From assembly GCA_000447185.1 (NCBI GenBank), contig KE647373.1, positions 1 through 11,897 of the forward strand: a DNA stretch of 11,897 bases, written 5' to 3'. Below the pieces are notes generated by a model. That model was not told where the DNA came from, ran no database searches, and was given only the letters and a program-made list of their open reading frames with translations. Every line of letters begins with the position of its first letter. Positions within the stretch are counted from its first letter, which is position 1. Made by a program: the position numbers and the translations under genes. The stretch is from Vairimorpha apis BRL 01. Lineage: Eukaryota; Microsporidia; Nosematidae. This document shows positions 1-8,977 of this stretch, in pieces.

Positions 1-1268
1 CTATTTTGATTTTAAATAATTAAAAAATATCTATAAAATGTATACGTTAAAAAAAATAAATTATAATAGTCACCTTAAAAAAACATGAATTATATCTTAA
101 AAGTCATACTTACATTAACTCATGATTAGTTATAAAAAATTACTTATAAATGATTATTTTATTAATGAAACTTTAAATATATTTTGAGTACTTAATATTA
201 ATTTAACCTTAAAAAATATGTTTTTATAAATCTATATTATCAAAACTATAAAAAAAGTAAATATTTTTAGATTTTAAATAAAAAACCATATTAATGAATA
301 TAATTATAAAATTACTAACTTAACTTTTTAAAGTTTATTATTTAGTTAAAAATATAAATTAAAAAATGTTTAATATGATTTTGTTTGAGTTAAAAATTAT
401 AAATTTTATTTTAAAGGTTTTTATTTTATTAACAACTAAAAATCATTATCTCAATAGTAAATTAATAAATTCAAACTTTTACACTAACATAAATTGAAAA
501 TACATAAAATTTAATGATACATAATTGTTTATAAAAGAATTATTTTGTATTTTTTATTTATATTTAAATTTTAAAAATCATATCATAATGTTATATTAAG
601 AAATATAAATTTTTTTCTTTAGATATTTGACTTCATCTTAAGTTAAAATTTGTTATCTAAATTTAAAGTTTTAACATTAAAAAATAGTTTTATGATAATA
701 CAAATGATCTTTTATATTTTTAGTTTAAACAATGCAAATAAAAATAATTATATACTGTAGTAATTTTTATAACTTTATATCAATTTTAAAATAATTTAAG
801 ACAATAAATTAAAGAACAATACGATTAATGTAAATTTAATGATAATCAGATTTAAATATTATAATAATAATAAGATTGTAAATAAATGTAAACTAATTAA
901 AAATCAAAATCAAATGACATATTTTTTTATTAAAATTATAAATACTAATAAAATATTATTATATTTTAGGCAATTTAAAATAATTTTAAACTTTTTTATA
1001 TATATCTTTGTTTTTGTAAAATTTTGTTTCCTTTTTAAAATTTAAATAATGTAGAATAAAAAATTTTACAATTTAAAATAAAATAAAATATTTTTTAAAA
1101 TAAATATATCAATATTTCATTTGATGATATGTAAAAAACCATAACTCTACTTGTTATTAAAAGAAATATCAATAATAAAACTTTTATTTCTTTTTATATC
1201 TTAATTATTTTAATTATTTTTAAATAAATTACTAATTTAACATATTATAAAAAAATAATTTATTTTTA
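1..1268. other. AT-rich intergenic region, no gene seen
   Basis: This stretch is almost pure A and T with no strand bias and stops in every frame. The only sizeable open frame (839-1045, plus strand) is low-complexity Ile, Asn, Lys and Phe, as expected by chance at this composition. A 9-base inverted repeat (1159-1167 with 1186-1194, arms AAAAGAAAT and ATTTCTTTT) lies about 85 bases before the LRR start. It is weak in such simple sequence. I see no RNA gene or mobile element. Confidence 0.7.
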
Positions 1269-1271
1269 CCC
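1269..1271 (+). promoter_or_regulatory. CCC motif 7 bases upstream of ATG 1279
   Basis: A CCC triplet, rare in this DNA, sits 7 bases before the ATG at 1279 in the context TTTTTACCCATTAAAAATG. Microsporidian genes are known to carry CCC-like motifs just upstream of the start codon with very short 5' leaders. This supports ATG 1279 as the ancestral translation start of the LRR gene. It is a single short motif, so chance remains possible. Confidence 0.35.
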
Positions 1272-1278
1272 ATTAAAA

Positions 1279-1392
1279 ATGAAAACTTTTAGTTTATAAA
1301 TTTCTATATTATTGTTAGTATTTATTTTATATGATTTTAAAAATTATTTTTCTGTGTTTGTAAATGGAAACATTATTAATAATATTGATAAT
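1279..1392 (+). other. N-terminal signal-peptide extension of the LRR gene, interrupted by TAA at 1297
   Basis: The LRR frame is open upstream to 1300. If the single TAA at 1297-1299 is passed, it reaches an ATG at 1279. The encoded start reads MKTFSL, then the stop, then ISILLLLVFILYDF. That is a textbook signal peptide (Lys near the N-terminus, then a hydrophobic core), with the stop where Gln (CAA) would fit. Either a C-to-T nonsense mutation has truncated a secreted protein, or TAA is read as an amino acid here. A TTG start at 1312 would give the hydrophobic core without the n-region and is less likely than ATG. Confidence 0.5.
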
Positions 1393-2442
1393 ATGATCGA
1401 TGTTTCTCATTATTTATTAAATGAGCATCACACAAAGGATATACTAAATGAGCTTTTGAATGGTAAAAAATCGACAAGTATAAATTTAAGTGCTAAAAAT
1501 TTAAAATCTATTCCAAGAAATATTTCATTATTCAAAGATTTAAAATATCTCGATTTTTCTATAAATTATTTAACAGATGTTTGTGTATTGCCAGATAGTT
1601 TAAAATATGTTATTTTAAAATTTAATAAACTCGTCAAATTGCCAGAACATTTCTTTGAGTTAAAAAATATTGAAATTATTCAATTAAAGTACAATAATTT
1701 ATCAGATGTATCAGAATTAATAGAAAAATTAACTAAATTAACAATCATTGATATAAGTTTTAATAAAATCGAATCATTACCTTGCACTATCAGTAAATTG
1801 ATAAATTTAAAATATATTAATATTTCTGGTAACAAACTTGCTGATTTTCCTTATAGATGTAAAGATTTAATCAATTTAAAAGAGTTAGATTTGTGTAATA
1901 ACTATATTGTAAACATTGAACCAATTTGTGAAATCAATAATTTGGAATATTTACATTTACGTAATAATAAAATTACTGAAATAACAAATAATATTGGAAA
2001 TTTAAAAAATTTAATTTGTTTGAATTTGAGTAGAAATAATATTAGTAATTTACCTAAAGAAATTATTAAATGTGAAAAATTAAAAGAATTGTGTTTGTCG
2101 TTAAATCAAATTACAAATTTTGATTTAATATGCGGAATTAAAGCTATAATGTTTTTAAATATTGATAATAATCAAATATCTGGAATCCCTGATAATATAG
2201 GTAATTTGGAAAATTTAGAAGAATTAGTTTTATCAAGCAATAATATTTCATTTTTACCAAAAAGTCTCATAAATTGTATAAATCTATTAAAATTAGATTT
2301 ACGTGACAACAAAATAATTTATATACCTAACGAGTTGCTTGAAACGTTAAGTACACTTAGATATTTTAACTTAAAGGGTAATGATTTTTCAAATATAAAT
2401 GATATTGAAAATATAAATTTTGTAAAAAAACTAAAGAAATAA
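1393..2442 (+). CDS. Leucine-rich-repeat protein, probably ancestrally secreted
   Basis: This is the only long intact frame in the window: 349 residues from ATG 1393, or 388 from ATG 1279 if its TAA is read through. After an N-terminal cap of about 25 residues there are about 14 LRRs of 22-24 residues each, running nearly to the end. They fit LxxLxLxxNxIxxLP, for example LKYINISGNKLADFP and LICLNLSRNNISNLP. The regular LP after the N position resembles the SDS22/Ras-suppressor-like LRR class. LRR solenoids bind proteins, and there is no kinase, TIR, LPXTG or membrane segment. Only three Gln codons occur, all CAA. Leu is mostly TTA and Arg mostly AGA. I chose ATG 1393 because it is the first in-frame ATG after the TAA at 1297. 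The hydrophobic N-terminus upstream suggests the ancestral protein was exported. The LRR fold is certain, the exact start is not, and the gene may be a recent pseudogene. Its binding partner cannot be inferred. Confidence 0.85.
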   Translation: MIDVSHYLLNEHHTKDILNELLNGKKSTSINLSAKNLKSIPRNISLFKDLKYLDFSINYLTDVCVLPDSLKYVILKFNKLVKLPEHFFELKNIEIIQLKYNNLSDVSELIEKLTKLTIIDISFNKIESLPCTISKLINLKYINISGNKLADFPYRCKDLINLKELDLCNNYIVNIEPICEINNLEYLHLRNNKITEITNNIGNLKNLICLNLSRNNISNLPKEIIKCEKLKELCLSLNQITNFDLICGIKAIMFLNIDNNQISGIPDNIGNLENLEELVLSSNNISFLPKSLINCINLLKLDLRDNKIIYIPNELLETLSTLRYFNLKGNDFSNINDIENINFVKKLKK

Positions 2443-2498
2443 TGAATGATAGATTAGAAATTGATTGTAATAATATAAATATTAAAACGAATGAATAA
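2442..2498 (+). other. Out-of-frame C-terminal tail of the LRR gene
   Basis: The LRR frame stops at TAA 2440-2442, just after a run of seven A at 2424-2430. One frame over, the sequence continues as a hydrophilic, codon-like 18-residue tail (MNDRLEIDCNNINIKTNE) ending at TAA 2496. Adding one A to the run would join the two frames smoothly through TKEI. I infer a one-base deletion in the A-run, or a sequencing or slippage difference, so the ancestral protein was probably about 20 residues longer. Confidence 0.4.
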
Positions 2499-2499
2499 A
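2494..2499 (+). terminator. AATAAA polyadenylation-type hexamer at the LRR 3' end
   Basis: AATAAA overlaps the TAA that ends the out-of-frame tail. Poly(A) hexamers overlapping or close to the stop codon are usual in compact fungal and microsporidian transcripts. The hexamer is common by chance in DNA this AT-rich, so the call rests on its position. Confidence 0.25.
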
Positions 2500-2979
2500 T
2501 TATTTTTAACTATAAATTTTATCTTTTTAACTTTAAAATCCTTCTTAAATATAATACATTTGCAGTTGTATAATCTATTATCATTTTTAGCAACATATTA
2601 TATATTTAAGTGTTTTGATGCTAAAAATAATAATTTACTAAACTGATTTATATATGTAATCTTATGCATTTTAAATTATATGCTAAGCATTTAATTTTTT
2701 TTATTAATCATTTATCTATAAAATTAATATAAATACATGTTGATTGTATTTCATATTTTATAAATACTGTAGTAAAAGTTTATTTCTTATTTTCTTTATT
2801 TTAATAAGATTTTTATAAAAAAATGATGTCCTCTTATAGAAAAAATTGTTTTTTTCAAATTTAACTGTTTATTAACTTTCTATCATTATAAATATTGTAT
2901 CGTTCAGTTATCATTATATTATCTTATAAATGAGAACAATTATGCCTATTACTAAAAAAATATTATTCTAAAATAATGA
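2499..2979. other. AT-rich spacer between the LRR gene and the decayed tract
   Basis: No protein-like frame was found on the plus strand, which is the only strand I read closely here. Apart from the hairpin at 2577-2634 I see nothing organised. A TGA at 2977-2979 marks the upstream edge of the first protein-like segment of the decayed tract. Confidence 0.5.
2577..2634. repeat. Imperfect inverted repeat (hairpin), about 18-base arms
   Basis: The left arm starting at 2577 (ATTATCATTTTTAGCA) matches the reverse complement of the right arm ending at 2634 (ATTATTATTTTTAGCA), with a single C/T difference, and the arms extend a little further inward. The loop is about 20 bases. It lies 135 bases past the LRR stop. 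It could be a transcript-end structure or the remains of a small inverted-repeat element. The arms contain GC-bearing AGCA/TGCT, so this is more than simple A/T self-complementarity. Confidence 0.45.
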
Positions 2980-4023
2980 TGTTAAAAAATAAAAAATAAT
3001 TTAAATACAACAGTATTTGACATAAATTGTAAGATGTTACACGTAGATTATAATGTGCTAAAAAAATAAAATTTTCTATTTCTTTAGTACTATAGACGTT
3101 TTCATAATAATATGTAAGTACTAATTGAAGACTGGTCAATAAAAAAACTTTATGGTCATAATTAACAGATAGAAATTGATATAGAGAGATTGTTGGCTAA
3201 AATGAGCTCATTTTATTGTAATAAATACAAGACTAAATTTTTAAAACACTATTTAAGAAAATATCCAAAATGTTTTACTTACAACATCTAAGGCAAAAAT
3301 TTATGAAAGATTTAAAAAGAAAAAATACGATAAACGAAAAATGGGTGAAAATATTACATAACATTACCTCTTTGCAGTAGATTGCAATTGAAATAAGATC
3401 AAACTTAGAGATTTAAAAACAAATTGATGTGGCTTACAATAAAAGTAAAACATTAAATGTAGATCTTGAAAAATTGAAAGATTTTAAATAAAATAGCAGT
3501 TGATTTTGTGATATTTTATTCCTTTCAAAACATAAAGTATGCAATAAAAATCTTGAATGCCGTACAAAAATTAAGATCGGTAAAGGGTTTTATAATCATA
3601 CGTTTTTATTTTGGATATTCCTAAAAACCTACATAAAATAATTTTTCATGATTTTAATGATCTAATATATACTTTGTAAAAATTGTAAATTATGAACCGT
3701 TAAAAATTTTAGAAGAAAAAATGTAAAGATTTTACTGGGAAATATTCTATAAAATCTTACCAATAAAACCGAGTTTGTATCAAAGTTTACCATTTGAGAA
3801 ATAAAGAATACATATATACATGTTAGATTTAATGAAATGATTTGATGAACATTTTTTGGAATTCAAGAATACCAATGACAAAAACGTTTGCTTTCATATG
3901 ATGGAGGAGTTCTTTAAAATTATTAAATAGATTCTATGTAAAAACATCTTTTACAAATATTATATAAAATTGATAATATTGACATTTACATTAATATTTG
4001 CAAAACTAATTTATTCTCATTAA
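2980..4023 (+). pseudogene. Decayed coding tract, part 1 (family not recognised)
   Basis: Several plus-strand frames read as ordinary protein once TAA and TAG are passed. 2980-3303 is 108 codons with no TGA; it includes LHVDYNVLKK and LIEDWSIKKLYGHN, and then CNKYKTKFLKHYLRKYPKC, a Cys/His/basic patch. 3290-3358 continues one base over with KIYERFKKKKYDKRKMGE. 3372-3500 holds IDVAYNKSKTLNVDLEKLKDF. 3602-3679 holds ILDIPKNLHKIIFHDFN. 3661-4020 is 120 codons in one frame with stops at 3724, 3802, 3838 and 3928; it includes YEPLKILEEKM, IKPSLYQSLPFEK and EHFLEFKNTNDKNVCFHMM. Most stops are TAR where Gln would fit. The tract is relatively purine-rich on the plus strand and richer in G+C than its flanks, as coding DNA would be. 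I cannot name the family. It may be the 5' part of one large gene or element reaching to 6731. Confidence 0.5.
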
Positions 4024-4125
4024 AAATATTTTTTTCTTAAAAGTAAACTTTAAGTAAATTAATTTTTAGGGATAAATAATTTAAATACCAAAAAATTTAC
4101 TAATATTTTGTAAATCTAATTTATT
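3991..4125 (+). repeat. Degenerate direct repeat, two 25-26-base units
   Basis: TTAATATTTGCAAAACTAAT followed by TTATT at 3991-4015 resembles CTAATATTTTGTAAATCTAA followed by TTTATT at 4100-4125, with a few substitutions and one inserted T. The units are about 110 bases apart at the end of the first decayed segment. It could be an old tandem duplication; the simple composition weakens the call. Confidence 0.2.
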
Positions 4126-4751
4126 AAAACTAAAAACTAAAAGCGTCACTACAGGAATGCATTATGATGGAAAAAAGTTTTGATTTGTCAAATAAAATCA
4201 AAACAATAAAATAATAGTTTGTGTAAAAAAAAAATGTTAGCCAAATATGTTAAATTAGGTCAATAATTTCGACATAAAAATTACATATATTGATTAAAAA
4301 ACAATAAACATAGTGAATATATTTACTTGTTAATTTGTAAAAATGATCTAAATAGCTAAATTAATTATCTAATATATTAAGAATATCTCTTTAAAATAGA
4401 ATTTGTTAATTAGAACTACACCACTTTAATTAACAAAAATTAAAAAATTGAATTTAATTCGATGCATTTATTCTTTACTTTTTATTCTAAGAATAAGCAC
4501 TCTCAGAAAATGATTAATGAAGATTAAGAATATCAAAGTTAAATATAAAAATTTAAATTTCTTCTGTTACTATTTTCATTTCATAAAAAATTTTAAATAT
4601 TATATAGTTTGAAAAGTTCTAAAATTATTGGTTTCAAAAAAAGAAATTTTTTCTTAAAAATTAGAACTTAAGATGAAGTGAGAAATTTGCAAAAAAATTT
4701 GTGATCTAAAATATGATAACTATCTTTTAACATCACACAAAGATTTAATAA
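4024..4751. other. Ambiguous stretch inside the decayed tract
   Basis: The AT content rises after 4024. A short protein-like frame, SVTTGMHYDGKKF, starts at 4142 and meets TGA at 4181. The rest is Lys, Asn and Ile-rich in all frames and cannot be told from noncoding DNA. It probably belongs to the same decayed locus as the segments on either side. Confidence 0.35.
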
Positions 4752-5376
4752 CTTAAGAATAAAGAAAATAAGAATAATTATGACACTAAAATCGTAAGAT
4801 CTATAGAGTCATAAGTTAACTTTCTTTGTAAAACACAACTTAATGCATATATTTTAATAAAAGCTTTTATAAATTTTCATTCTCTAAAATTAATTTTAAA
4901 ACATTGATATTTGCATCTTTTGTGTAATAATTAACTATCTTTACATTATCAAACTGCATGTAAAGAAAGTCTTTTATTGCTAAAACATGAACTGATAAAA
5001 AAATTTAATAGTTTAGAGATGAATTATGAGAATATTAATCTTAGCTAATAACATTATTATATTTAATCAGGTTATCTACTTAAGAAAGATATCATTTAAA
5101 AATTGATAATAACAGAATACTAACTCTTAAAAGTACAATACTTTTTAAACCCATGTAAACTTTTAAGATGAAACTAATTTGAAAACTTAAGAGGTGTTTA
5201 GTTATATCTTTTTAGTAAAAGATCAGAAGATCATTAATATGGATTAAGTATATAAATATTTTAAAAAGAAAAAAGTTAATTTGTATATTGCAAGATTAGA
5301 TTATCATTACAAAAAAAACTTTTAATACCATAATTAAGATCAAATTTATATTTGTAGACCATATGGCTAAAAAATA
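4752..5376 (+). pseudogene. Decayed coding tract, part 2 (family not recognised)
   Basis: Two adjoining frames are protein-like. 4752-5168 runs 139 codons in one frame with TAA at 4812, 4932, 5046, 5049, 5064, 5097 and 5121 and one TGA at 4905. Its clean core (4935-5045) includes HYQTACKESLLLLKHELIKK and FNSLEMNYENIN. 5167-5376 is 70 codons in another frame with TAA at 5188, 5245, 5323, 5335 and 5368 and no internal TGA; it includes EVFSYIFLVKDQKIINMD, VYKYFKKKKVNLYIARLDYH and DQIYICRPYG. The hydrophobic strand followed by KD and the later RLDYH faintly recall a P-loop ATPase core (Walker B region), but no Walker A is visible, so I do not assign it. Gln-type positions are mostly TAA, with five intact CAA or CAG codons. 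Confidence 0.5.
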
Positions 5377-5570
5377 TGATAGAATCTTAGAAAACGATTA
5401 TATGTGAATGTACAATTAATTACTATTGTATGCATCACAGTTATTTTTAATTATGGCATTAGTAAATTGAAAAAATAAAAATGAGTTATATAACTATGTA
5501 TTTTAATTATATTGATGTATGTCAGAATAGGATCTAGAATACAAACAGTATAAAAAAATACATTAATTGA

Positions 5571-5850
5571 TGGTATTTATTTTTGAAGTTAGAATAACAA
5601 AATTTTACAATTTTATATCTGTTAAAATTAGCAAAAAAATATGATTTACTAACTAATCATCTTGAGACTATGCATGGATAATTAAAAAATCATACTATAT
5701 GTATGACATAAGAAGGTATTACAACAAGCTTTCAATAAAAAATAAAAAGAAATTAAATATAGGCAATTAAAAACAAGTATATGTGCAATTCAAGCAATAA
5801 AAATTATTCTAAAGTCTAACTATGGAAGCTCACATAAGTTAACACATTAA
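5571..5850 (+). pseudogene. Decayed coding tract, part 3, with a family B polymerase-like motif
   Basis: 5571-5678 reads as protein with one internal TAA (5595) and includes FTILYLLKLAKKYDLLTNHL. One frame over, 5707-5847 is 47 codons with a single internal TAA at 5743. It includes KKVLQQAFNKK and ICAIQAIKIILKSNYGSSHK. The last peptide matches the family B DNA polymerase motif B, Kx3NSxYG, at every fixed position except Asn, which is Lys (AAG at 5812). No convincing DxxSLYP (motif A) or YGDTDS (motif C) was found at the expected distance, so a polymerase is only a lead. The first peptide also resembles the helical end of BTB domains. If a polymerase, the locus might be a relic of a self-replicating element or virus-like insertion; this is inference. 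Confidence 0.4.
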
Positions 5851-6421
5851 TGAGAAAGAATTTAATTTTTAATAAAAACTACTTAATATTTTATTACGAA
5901 TCAATACCAACAGTAACTAATCTTTACAGAGTGACATATACTTATAAGAAATTATAATACTTTAAATAAATATTCATTACAAATAAATAAAATTATTAAC
6001 AAATTATATTCATCAAAGTTAATTTGACTTTTATATTTAAAAAATATTATTTTATAAAAGTATTATTTAAAATAAAATTATTCAATTTATATATCAGATA
6101 AATTAAAAATTAGATAATATATAAATTCAGAATTTTTATAATGGCAAATATTTATATTAAAAAGAGTTAATAAGGTCATAAATAAAAGACGTGATATATT
6201 AATTATTGCCAAAAAGAAACATGATATTATACTAGTTATACTTGTATTACAAGCTAAAATTATCAGTAACATGTCTAGCTGAAAAAGATAAAGAAATTGA
6301 ATTATTTATTTGCTTAATTAATTTGTTTTTTTAAACTAACAAAATTACAATTATTACATAATTCATATATGATAATTTAAAATCATAAAAATTATATCAG
6401 AGAGCAAAAAAAACTATTTTT
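5851..6421. other. Ambiguous stretch inside the decayed tract
   Basis: A short coding-like run sits at about 5887-5960 on the plus strand (YYESIPTVTNLYRVTYTYKK), in a different frame from the preceding segment. The rest is AT-rich and uninformative. The minus-strand open frame at 6087-6272 is the complement of this tract and has no recognisable content. Confidence 0.3.
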
Positions 6422-6731
6422 GAAACATACATTAAGTTTATAGTTTTTAAGAAGACCTTAGAACTTAGGTCATAATAATTATGTAAATGCTATCACCAGA
6501 ATGATTTTGATAATTTAGATGAAAAGAACATAATTATTCAAGAAAAGCTGTGTCGATAATAAATTGCATGAGATTTATCTTGGTATCAATATTTAAGAAC
6601 TAAACAATATGTCAGTAGATCGATTCTTCTAAGATACATATGAAAAACATAAAAAGTTAAATATTGTTAAATCAAAGTAATATGTCTCTAATTTAACTTA
6701 CAGTTTCCGGAAATTGTGTGGCTCTTATAAA
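6422..6731 (+). pseudogene. Decayed coding tract, part 4 (likely 3' end)
   Basis: 6422-6556 reads FKKTLELRS, two TAA, then CYHQNDFDNLDEKNIIIQEK. One frame over, 6552-6731 is 60 codons with TAA at 6594, 6630 and 6678 and no TGA until 6732. It includes DNKLHEIYLGINI, ELNNMSVDRFF, DTYEKHKKLNIVKSK and YVSNLTYSFRKLCGSYK. Codon bias and the hydrophilic, varied composition are clearly protein-like, and all three stops fall where Gln would be unremarkable. After 6740 the coding signal fades, so this may be the 3' end of the locus. The family is not recognised. Confidence 0.5.
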
Positions 6732-7282
6732 TGACCGTATTAAAATGTAAACAGATGAATTTTAAAAATAAAATATGATCATTATAACTAATCAAAATCT
6801 TTTATTATGTTTAGTAATTACTCAACAATAAATAATTAAAATTATAATTAAATACACTAATTAAAAAATGTATTGGGTAAAACAAAATTGAAAGAGATAC
6901 ATTAAAAATCTTCAAAAAAAACTTTCATTCTAAATTAAATTTATTATTTTTAGGAAAAGGTTTTTTTTGACATATTTTTGTTTTAAATTTAGTTTTATTG
7001 TAAATATTATTTTATTTTTGTGTATTTTAATTTATATTCATCATTTACAATAAATTTTAACATTTAAACAAAAATAAATTCAGAAAAAAAATTTTAATTT
7101 ATTTAATAAAATAAAATAATTTTAAAAATATATTATAAAAATGAATGTGATTTATAAATATTTGTTTAAAAACATCTTTTTAAAGTTTTTTCTAAAAAAA
7201 ATTAATCTTTAAAAAAAAGTTCAACTCTAAAATTATGTAATATTTTCCATTTTAAATATTTATTTTAATTTTTTTTAAAACC
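6732..7282. other. AT-rich spacer before copy A
   Basis: The DNA returns to nearly pure A/T with long T and A runs. No frame on the plus strand looks like protein and no repeat boundary for the preceding tract is visible. A promoter for copy A would lie at the right end of this spacer, but I see no CCC motif there. Confidence 0.5.
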
Positions 7283-8550
7283 ATAAATATCATATTGTGT
7301 ACATGTTTTATATATACCATTTATAAATCCGATGACAAAAATTTTAAAATTAATAATAAAGAGATTGATCAAACAAATATAAAAAAAAGACATCAAATGA
7401 TTTAAATAATGTTAGTTTTGGTTTTACAATAAATTATAAAAACATTCCATTTAAAAAAACTAAAAAGTCAAGAAAAACTAAATTTAGAAACAACTAGTAA
7501 AAATTCACTAGATGATAATATAGATAACGTTCCTAAAAGAGATAATATTGAAGAAAATGAAATTAAATTTTATCAATGTATTATAATATTGGTGAAAAAA
7601 TAAATTGTCATATAAATCTTTTAAGAGAAATGAAAATTACAGCCGACATTGTTTTTTATGGAGATATCATTAATAATAATAAAAATATTTTAGATTTAAT
7701 AGAAATATGTTTTAAAAATATAAATGAAAATAATAACGATTTAATCAATTCAGATATTTTTATTCACTTTTATAAAATTTTGCAAGATGATCTTTTTAGT
7801 ATCGTGAAAGGTGTGAATATTTAAATGTTAAAAATAAAGGTATAAAAGAAGAATTTTATAAAAATAAAAAAATAAATTTCTATGGTATTAAAATACCATT
7901 ATTAATAAAAATACTTTGAGAAAATGTAATAAATGATTTGGTAAACGACCTTACTCTTAACGATTTAAAAAAAAAATTTAGATAATATGTTATTAACAGG
8001 ATATAAAAATCATGTTGTGTAAATGTAAAAAATTTAAAAGATAAAATTAGAAGAAAGTCAAAATCTATTATTTCAGAATTAGACTCTAAAATTGAATTAA
8101 ATGAAATATTCAAATATGTTATAATATTGATAAATAGTTCTAAAGATAAAAATTTGCAAATTTTGTTTTTATACGGTCTTCAAATTTTATTCAAATGTGA
8201 TTCATATAAATAATATTTTCTTTTTTAAAAATATTATTTTTTTATTCACTTTTAATAATGAGAAAAAATTATATAATTTAGACTGGCATAAGAAATTATT
8301 GTCATTGTTAACTAAATCAAATTTTTTTTGTAATAAATCAACTAATTTTGAAAGAATAATTTAAATTGTGTTAAATGATGATAATTACGTTTTTTCCGTT
8401 TATAATTATCAATGATTTCAAGCACAATAGGTTTGATTTTATATTTTTATTGAAAATTAAGAAATGACAAAAAGCAATTCTTTTAATTAATAATTGAATT
8501 ATTTTTCTGAACAAGATAAAATTCAAGATATAAGAATTACAATTTTATAA
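7283..8550 (+). pseudogene. Copy A: decayed member of a predicted secreted-protein family (about 420 codons)
   Basis: The N-terminus reads NIILCTCFIYTIYKSDDKNF from 7286, a signal peptide followed by an acidic stretch. The codon before it, ATA at 7283, is probably a mutated ATG. The frame runs to about 7575 with TAA at 7403 and 7430. The middle, 7576-7824, is open for 82 codons (GEKINCHINLLREMKITADI). Further frames are 7824-7978 (TGA at 7917), 8019-8213 (64 open codons, including NEIFKYVIILINSSKDKN and FLYGLQILF), and one to 8361 containing LYNLDWHKKLLSLLTKS. A stop-laden remainder reaches 8550. At least four frameshifts are needed. Copy B (10901 on) aligns from end to end. Helical LLRE-type repeats loosely recall MIF4G-like domains seen in parasite gene families, but I cannot confirm this. 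The minus-strand frame at 7880-8113 is a shadow. Confidence 0.7.
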
Positions 8551-8977
8551 ATAAATACTTTTTTTAATATTTTAAATTGCATTTTTAATCACTATTATAG
8601 GTGTTGAGAATGATATATATATTTAAATAGTTTTTAAAATTTTATACAATTATTAGTTTTATTCTTAATTGAAATATTTATAAAAAATGAACAAAATATT
8701 TTATAGTAGAGCGGTCATTTAATTGTTTTTAAATAATACAAATACATGTGTTCTATAGATCAAAACATATAAACAATATGTATAAAATATTAATAAGTAG
8801 TTAGTTTCATTAACAAAACTTTTTTGACTTTATTTACCTTAATAATTAATCTAAAAACTAAACAAAATTCATTTATATTTAATGAATATATAAAAATAGT
8901 TATTATTGTAAAAAGTTATAATAGTATAAGAACAAGCAAGTAAAATTTAATTAAATTTAAAATTAATAAAAACATAA
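8551..8977. other. AT-rich spacer, no gene seen
   Basis: A short ATG frame at 8687 (MNKIFYSRAVI, then TAA) with a Gln-position-like stop is the only hint of coding sequence. It is too short to call. Confidence 0.45.

Noticed and set aside
839..1045. 68-codon plus-strand open frame
   Set aside because: Low-complexity Ile/Asn/Lys/Phe composition expected by chance; no motif, no codon structure different from the surrounding DNA.
1159..1194. AAAAGAAAT/ATTTCTTTT inverted repeat upstream of the LRR gene
   Set aside because: A 9-base match in near-pure A/T sequence is expected by chance.
3766..3786. SLYQS in the first decayed segment as polymerase motif A (SLYPS)
   Set aside because: It is about 2 kb (near 680 codons) upstream of the motif B-like sequence, far beyond the usual spacing, and lacks the preceding Asp.
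2980..4023. Known transposase (Merlin, piggyBac, mariner) or retroelement integrase
   Set aside because: I looked for their catalytic-residue contexts, YxDD boxes, HHCC zinc finger and terminal repeats and found none that were convincing.
6087..6272. 61-codon minus-strand open frame
   Set aside because: Lies opposite the plus-strand decayed tract, has no recognisable domain, and its hydrophobic look comes from T-rich complement.
7882..7899. Perfect 7-base inverted repeat ATGGTAT/ATACCAT
   Set aside because: Sits inside the coding relic of copy A and is short enough to be chance.
7880..8113. 77-codon minus-strand open frame
   Set aside because: It is the complement of copy A, whose plus-strand reading is supported by alignment with copy B.
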